Shown: positions 58,553 through 64,000 of the stretch, piece by piece
Layout: each line of letters begins with the position of its first letter
Position numbering within the stretch: position 1 is the first letter of the stretch
Source: Trichostrongylus colubriformis
Taxonomy: Eukaryota; Nematoda; Chromadorea; Rhabditida; Trichostrongylidae
Reading direction: 5' to 3'
NCBI GenBank assembly: GCA_963978905.1
Contig: OZ022256.1
Location: forward strand, 52,376,001-52,440,000
Length of the DNA stretch: 64,000 nt
The notes under the pieces: model-generated
What the model was told of the DNA's origin: nothing
Databases searched by the model: none
The model's input: the letters and a program-made list of their open reading frames with translations, nothing else
Position numbers and translations under genes: made by a program

Positions 58553-59059
58553 TAGATTATTGATTGACTACATTTTTTTGATGCGAAGTACCAGGCATTC
58601 ATTGAAAGTACTGGTATTTCATTATTTCTCAGATTGGCTGTCAATTTGGACACCTTGCTTTCAGCACACACTTTTAGGGTGTTCAGCAGTACATAATGTA
58701 CATGGGCGAGGTTAATCACATACCTCTTTGTCATAAATTGCGCAGGTTCTTGCGTTTTCCAGTTGTGACAGTTTACAAATCGGTCTCGCTTCCCCGCTAA
58801 CCGCTTCGTCGAATATCGACACTAGATGCCATTTGAAGAGATCGCCCTCCTCGTTCGAAACGGCTCGACACCCTTCTATACTCTTCTAGAAGTATGATTC
58901 AATGACAGAGGGCTCGTGCATCCAATGAGGCTCAAATCGTAAAATAAATATAAGAAACTTCACAATCGACGATTGAGAAAGTTCAAGAAGATGTACAAGT
59001 AGGGATGCTTATTGCTCCGTTCTCCTACAGCAACATTAAGTAACATCGAAATCAGTCTA

Positions 59060-60340
59060 CAGGGTGCGCCATAATTATAGCGAATCGAAATCGAAGTCGC
59101 ATAGCATGACAATTAAAGCATTTGGAAAAACCGAAACCTCCATAACATTTATTGGTCTGCTACTAAGTGAAAAATGAATTATACTTCGAACACATCACCG
59201 TTGACTTCAACGCAGGCCTCGAGACGTTTTGGAAACGCATCGACGGTGGCACGCAAGTAGGTGGTGTCAAGATCGTCCCATGCTTTCAGGAGGGTTTTCT
59301 TCAACGAATCGAGGGAGCGATGTGGTTTCGAACATGCTTTGGCTTCCAAGATAGACCACACGCTATAATCCATGGGATTTAAATCAGGAGAATTGGGTGG
59401 CCACTCGTCGAAGGCGATGAAGTCTGGGAAGCTGACCTCGCACCAGTCCTGCACGATTTTCGCCTTGTGGGCAGGAGCCCCATCTTGCTGGAACGTCCAT
59501 GGGCTACTCCCAAAATGACTGTTAGCCCAGGGGAGCAATTCCTTCTTCAGCAGGTCCAGGTAGTTTCGGCTGTTGATTTTTATTCCTTCTGGAACGAACC
59601 ACAGTGGGGTCTTCCCATCAGATGTGATACCAGCAAAAACCATGACTGAAGCAGGATGAGAACACCGGCTCACGGTAGCATGCGGGTTCGAAACGCCATA
59701 AACACGATCGTTCTGCTTGTTGACAGCTTGCTCAACTGTAAACAGCTTCTCATCTGTGAACAGGATCGAGCGGTGTCGTTGGTCTCCAAATCTTCTGAGC
59801 AACAGTTTCGACCTCTCCTTCCTGTTGATTTTCTGACGATCAGTGAGCTTTTGGCATTTATTCTTTTTGAATGCCTTCAGTCCGAGACTTCGAACCATTC
59901 TCCTTAGGGTAGTCTCCTTTATCTTCAGTTCTCGCGACATTTGGCGAACCGACCTCTCGGGATTACGGCGAAATCTTTCACGTACCTTCTTGAGATTCCT
60001 CTCCGTAGAAATGGAGACGGGTCTTCCAGGTCTAAAACGGTCGTCTTCAGTTCCTAGATCTTCATATCGTTTTATGGTCCTGTAGACAACGCTGATGTGA
60101 ACTCCAAGACGGCGGTGGATCTTGCGTGCCGAAACTCCTCGGAGGTGAAGCTCGATTATGGACATTCGGTGGCAGGAACTCTTAACCATTCTAGAAGGGA
60201 TTTGAATGAATAGTGGTATGATTTTGTTATGATCATTGTAACGCTATGAAAACATAAAATGCCCAGAAAAAAGTAACGGGTTTGAATAAGGGGTCAAATC
60301 TCTTGCGCGCGCACATTCGCTATAATTATAGCGCACCCTG
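59060..60340 (-). mobile_element. Intact DD37D (maT-type) mariner transposon, 1281 bp
   Basis: The terminal inverted repeats are 26 bases with one mismatch, beginning CAGGGTGCGCCATAATTATA at the left and CAGGGTGCGCTATAATTATA at the right, flanked by the TA target duplication (59058-59059 and 60341-60342). Between them lies one uninterrupted transposase gene on the minus strand. Size, ends and coding region are all complete, so it could be autonomous. Confidence 0.96.
59179..60189 (-). CDS. Tc1/mariner transposase, DD37D type, 336 aa
   Basis: Cuts and pastes its own element at TA sites. A single open frame begins at the first ATG inside the left TIR-proximal leader. Residues about 10-45 form the first helix-turn-helix (ELHLRGVSARKIHRRLGVHI), 53-58 is an AT-hook-like RPGRPV, and 80-105 is the second helix-turn-helix (VRQMSRELKIKETTLRRMV). 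The catalytic triad is intact: Asp146 (LFTDEKLF), Asp236 (FQQDGAPAH) and Asp274 (NSPDLNPMDY), with 37 residues between the last two. This is the spacing of the maT/DD37D clade known from nematodes and insects. No stop or frameshift is present. It shares no close similarity with the dead mariners in this window, whose ends are TTAGG-type. Confidence 0.96.
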   Translation of the reverse strand: MVKSSCHRMSIIELHLRGVSARKIHRRLGVHISVVYRTIKRYEDLGTEDDRFRPGRPVSISTERNLKKVRERFRRNPERSVRQMSRELKIKETTLRRMVRSLGLKAFKKNKCQKLTDRQKINRKERSKLLLRRFGDQRHRSILFTDEKLFTVEQAVNKQNDRVYGVSNPHATVSRCSHPASVMVFAGITSDGKTPLWFVPEGIKINSRNYLDLLKKELLPWANSHFGSSPWTFQQDGAPAHKAKIVQDWCEVSFPDFIAFDEWPPNSPDLNPMDYSVWSILEAKACSKPHRSLDSLKKTLLKAWDDLDTTYLRATVDAFPKRLEACVEVNGDVFEV

Positions 60341-60342
60341 TA

Positions 60343-61382
60343 GATGGTCATTACTGGTACCAAAAGGGCGACCAAGAATGTTATACGGGAAACTTTATTT
60401 CCTCAAGATTTTGCTCTCATCTATGTGTTTCCATATTCCGTTGTGATTCTCACAGGAAATCTATAAAGTATGAGTGATAGTTTGTGATCCAGCCCCATCA
60501 CACCATAACACCTAAGAAAAAATGAAAATTGCACGAATTCAAAATCTTTGAATATCCTCACGGATTACATATATGAAAACATCCAGGGAAGAGTTGGGCT
60601 GCTCATAGGGTTAAACGTCGGAAACTCGTGGTATAACATGACTGGAGAGGCACTCTCGTGCGCGCATTGCATCCTGGCGTACGACAGGGCCTTATCAGTC
60701 ATATTAAGAACTTGTCGCGCGCTAAAGGGCACCGCCGCTGCCTACCGTGACCTGACCCAATTCGTGTGCCCTGACGCATAGCTCTGCTTACAGAGACACA
60801 CATAACTTTTGAGAGAGAGGTAATTTCTGAGCTCGACTTTTGTCGCACGTGCGAAACAGAGGATGAACCCCTTCCTTGTTTTTTCCTTCTTAAATCTTTT
60901 AAACGTAGTAATTTCGTTAATAATTATCCACTTATCTGTATATCCTAACAAGTTCTCTTTCGATATCTCCCATTCACCCACATCCCTTTTTCACGACCAT
61001 CACATTTCTGTGACAATAGCCCGGAAATATAACAAATTCATGCCAAATACATCGTCCTATTTTTGAAAAATTAAATAGAAAACGAGTAACTTGCCGTCAA
61101 TTGATCGAAACCATTTGGACAATCGATTTTGACGTGAACAAAACGGCGGCCAAACTGTTTGCATAGTCCAAAGGATGATAAAGTTGGCAGCAGATGATGC
61201 ACTGAATAGGCGAGATAACAAATGATAACAAGCTACCATGAAGGATTACGACGTCTGAAATAGGGCTCTCTCTGGGGAGCACTCGCTAACGCCTACACGT
61301 TATCGTTTTGAAGGCAGTTGTCCACACATACTTGTGTATGGGCAAAGCAGAAATCCACAGTAAATCTTTATATTTCAGTTTT
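60343..61382. other. Intergenic DNA, nothing recognised
   Basis: AT-rich stretch between the DD37D transposon and the acetyltransferase gene. A minus-strand segment after ATTTCAG at about 61270 is hydrophobic and open for about 50 codons, but I could not connect it convincingly. Confidence 0.4.
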
Positions 61383-61450
61383 TATTAGGGATGAAGGGCT
61401 GATGGTAGGGTGAGCGGATTAAGATACAAATTTTGCAGCTATTAAACCCC

Positions 61451-62717
61451 TTATTGGGATACGCCTCTCGTTACAAATATATCCAATACCATGGGCACAC
61501 TTGGAAGGGTTTGGAGCTCATGCACCCCTGTAAAAGGAGCTGTTGAATAAATGTACTCTCAGACAAAATAACTCGTCGATTTATAAGGGTAAAAGATTGC
61601 ATGGTCCGATTGGAAATAACTAAAGATTCAGGTCGTGGTTCACCCCGTAGCAGAGGGTTTACTGACATTTTGAGATCAGATTGAAATTGGCGTGCTAAGA
61701 ATAAGAAAACTCTTAAAGTGACTCATTTATCAGGGAATTCTATTCATTTTTTGGTTTAGGCTAGGTCAGCCACCAGGGCACTCCCAGGTGTTAAGAAAAA
61801 TAGCCAGTTCAGTACGACCCCCACCCCCACCACTCAACGGCGACCAAATACGACCCCTCCCTTTTTTGACCTCTACGATACCAGTGCGTGTTGCCGGATT
61901 GCATAGTTGCAGTGAGTTTTACTGATATATATCCTTTTCTTAGGCAAAAAGATATTTATTTTGCATTTCCTCACACGGATTTGCAATGAAATACATTTTG
62001 CTCTTATCCGCTTGATGAGATTCAGATTAGTGCTTATCGCTGACCTGTGAATGTGCGACTTCTCACCCTTGTATCCGATCACATACGACCCCTCCCCCCT
62101 TGATGCTCTGTGTACCTTGTCTGCCACTGCCCTTTATGCGTCTGCACTCTCACCGCGCGATAGAGATGCAAATCAGGGAGATAGTCTCGCAAGCGCGTTG
62201 GAACACTGTAGCTTATAACGTACTTGCTTGAAATGCCACACGATCAACTCCTTTGATGATTTCTTTGAAAAGTTTAGATCCGATTCCAGAGTGACGAAAT
62301 TCTTCTTTCACAAAATAAGTGCCAATCTGTGTGTAGTTCCCTTTTCTGATTGCCACCACGCCTCCCATTATTTCGTTCTCTACAATGAAAAGAAAAGTCG
62401 CTAAGGGATGACTAGATCAGGATCAATTAAGTGACTCACTTAAGTTCTTAGCAGTAATAATATTGACGTTTCCTGATCCCCAGGCTTCTTGCCAAGTTGA
62501 ATAGCAGTCGTAGTTCAACATGTATTTGTCTTGTTCACTGGCTATAGCTGCCAGCTAGAACAATGGAATTGAGTTTGAGAATCTTTGCGAAAAAATTCAT
62601 AATTACCTCATGAAAATCAACTTTTTCGCCTGAATGAAATTTATACCAGAATCCGTGCTTCGAATACGCTCCACGCCAAGGATCTCCAACGGATTTGGGC
62701 AAACTGTTCTCGAAGAC
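61451..62717 (-). CDS. GNAT-family N-acetyltransferase, partial gene
   Basis: Minus-strand exons 62607-62717, 62440-62554 and 62224-62379 join in frame, and a fourth, 61451-61527, fits the phase, ends at TAA and is followed by a poly(A) signal (61383-61388). Motifs are HGFWYKFHSGEKVDFHE, CYSTWQEAWGSG, GGVVAIRKGNYTQIGTYFV and the acetyl-CoA binding motif A, EEFRHSGIGSKLF (pattern R-x-x-G-x-G). This layout, aromatic N-terminus then motif A, is that of small nematode GNAT enzymes of unknown substrate. The first exon starts in phase 0 without an ATG, so at least one 5' exon lies upstream, probably within 62718-64000 or beyond the window. The fourth exon is the least certain part. Confidence 0.72.
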
Positions 62718-63274
62718 CTGTGAAACGAAGGACAAGTTTTCTACCCCCTTTTTTTCAGGGACTAGTGTTCGGATGTGAGTCGTTCAAGGACGGTGGGGCA
62801 ATAGTCCAATTTTTTTTTTTGCTTTTCTAACCAAATAGTATTACTAAAGCAATGACTACTTGAGAGTTAATAAATGATGGTTTGATTGACTGTCTTGGTA
62901 CTAAATGATACAAAAAAGCTAAAATCATATTTCCACTGCCTACTTCTACAGTAAGGACGCGTTTTCCAGTGCGCACGCTTTGACGATTACGTGATGGTCA
63001 GAACCACGGGGATCTGTGGTGTGGAGGCGATCATACATAATACCTACGTATTGCTGGCTTGTTAAAGGAGCCAGGGCAGGAGGTGGCCGGGTAGTTGCTG
63101 AGGTGCTGCCGTGGGCCATTCACTGCAGATTGAACCAAACACTGGCTTTTTGGCTATTGGACTCTCAGGAAGGAGAAAGGTGAAGCTGAGAATCCTTCTC
63201 GGAATGCGCCACACATTCTAGCCCCATTCGAAATCTAGCGGGAATTGTATGTCTTTGGTCTACATGTACTGGAT
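62718..63274. other. Upstream of acetyltransferase, nothing recognised
   Basis: A missing 5' exon is expected on the minus strand but none with a good ATG and donor could be fixed here or in 63480-64000. Confidence 0.4.
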
Positions 63275-63476
63275 TGGTGCATAATTAATGCGGCTTTTTT
63301 TTCAACAAATTTATTCAGCAAAAACAATGTTGAAATTCAGCAAACGTGTTCAGATGATTATTCGATAGTGTTTTTACCATCGCACTTAGGGACTGCTTCT
63401 TATTTGGTAGTCATCAAAACGTTAATGTCCACTACAAAAAAAATGCAGCATTAAAAAGCCGCATTAATTATGCAAC
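63275..63476. mobile_element. 200-bp MITE with GCATAATTAATGCGGC ends
   Basis: TGCATAATTAATGCGGCTTT at the left and AAAGCCGCATTAATTATGCA at the right are perfect inverted repeats of at least 20 bases. The interior has a second TTCAACAAAT/TGTTGAA pairing. It encodes nothing. Confidence 0.82.
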
Positions 63477-64000
63477 AACTAATACGTGCAATGTATCGAC
63501 ACATCTGCTTCAGCTCTTAGCGTTCATTTGGAATACTCTATTTTTCCCTGCTGTATAATTCATAGGGCTGAGCTATGAGTCGAGATTCTAATAGAAGAAG
63601 GATGACCGCATTCTCCCCCTCCTACAATTTCCTTGATAGTTTCCATGTGCAGCACATCGAACATACATTCTTTGTGCCAACAGACCACAAATAACAACGA
63701 TTCGAAAACTGGCAAAGTATTGTATTCAAAACGTTGAAAGGCAGCAAAAAAAAGGCGTTTGTCTGCGTCAATTGATTAATTACTTGAATAAATTCACTTT
63801 GAGACGGAATGGGTAGAGGAGAGAATTTTACCCAGGTCCTTTTTGTAAGCAGTCGATGCGTTCAGGAAACCTTCAGATATTTGATGCAGATTAGAGTAGC
63901 TGGGGAATTTCTCACATCGAGCTAGCAGGCAGGTAAATGATTTACTGTAAGCACGCTGAGCATAAAACAGCAGCGAATTTCCGCAACTCGGACAGCGACT

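Overview
The window looks like a nematode chromosome segment, most likely a clade V strongylid (hookworm-like) worm. The evidence is short C. elegans-type splice sites (TTTCAG/GTAAGT) around small exons, a cuticlin (ZP-domain cuticle protein) gene, an expansion of small cytosolic protein tyrosine phosphatases, and long introns packed with mariner-type elements and MITEs. No bacterial features are present. The ORFs seen in six frames are mostly spurious; the real genes are multi-exon, and I assembled them by hand from splice sites and reading-frame phase.

Layout. (1) 708-11966, + strand: the 3' two-thirds of a PDZRN3/PDZRN4 (LNX3/4)-type scaffold gene, eight exons in continuous frame, ending in a class I PDZ ligand. 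(2) 12-18.9 kb: gene-poor DNA with a CAGA microsatellite, GC-rich unexplained sequence and a 1389-bp near-perfect palindrome. (3) 18909-29771 and 32488-40426, + strand: two tandem paralogous tyrosine phosphatase genes with the same exon order, phases and almost identical exon lengths. The downstream copy has a canonical active site; the upstream copy does not. (4) 41490-42140, - strand: a complete small secreted protein gene, convergent with the second phosphatase. (5) 43.7-47.5 kb: a decayed Penelope-like retroelement joined to copies of a dispersed TIR family. (6) 47596-53109, - strand: an essentially complete 13-exon cuticlin gene. (7) 54358-55446, - strand: a small unrecognised three-exon gene. 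(8) 55.8-60.3 kb: transposon-rich, including a foldback mariner derivative and an intact DD37D mariner with an uninterrupted 336-codon transposase. (9) 61.4-62.7 kb, - strand: part of a GNAT-type acetyltransferase gene.

The protein-coding genes do not form an obvious operon or pathway. The scaffold, phosphatases, cuticlin and acetyltransferase look like ordinary unlinked worm genes. The clearest biology is the phosphatase tandem duplication with active-site divergence. The clearest genome-structure signals are the large foldback elements, which would give long double-stranded transcripts if read through, and the intact DD37D transposon. No CRISPR array or credible intact tRNA or rRNA gene was seen.
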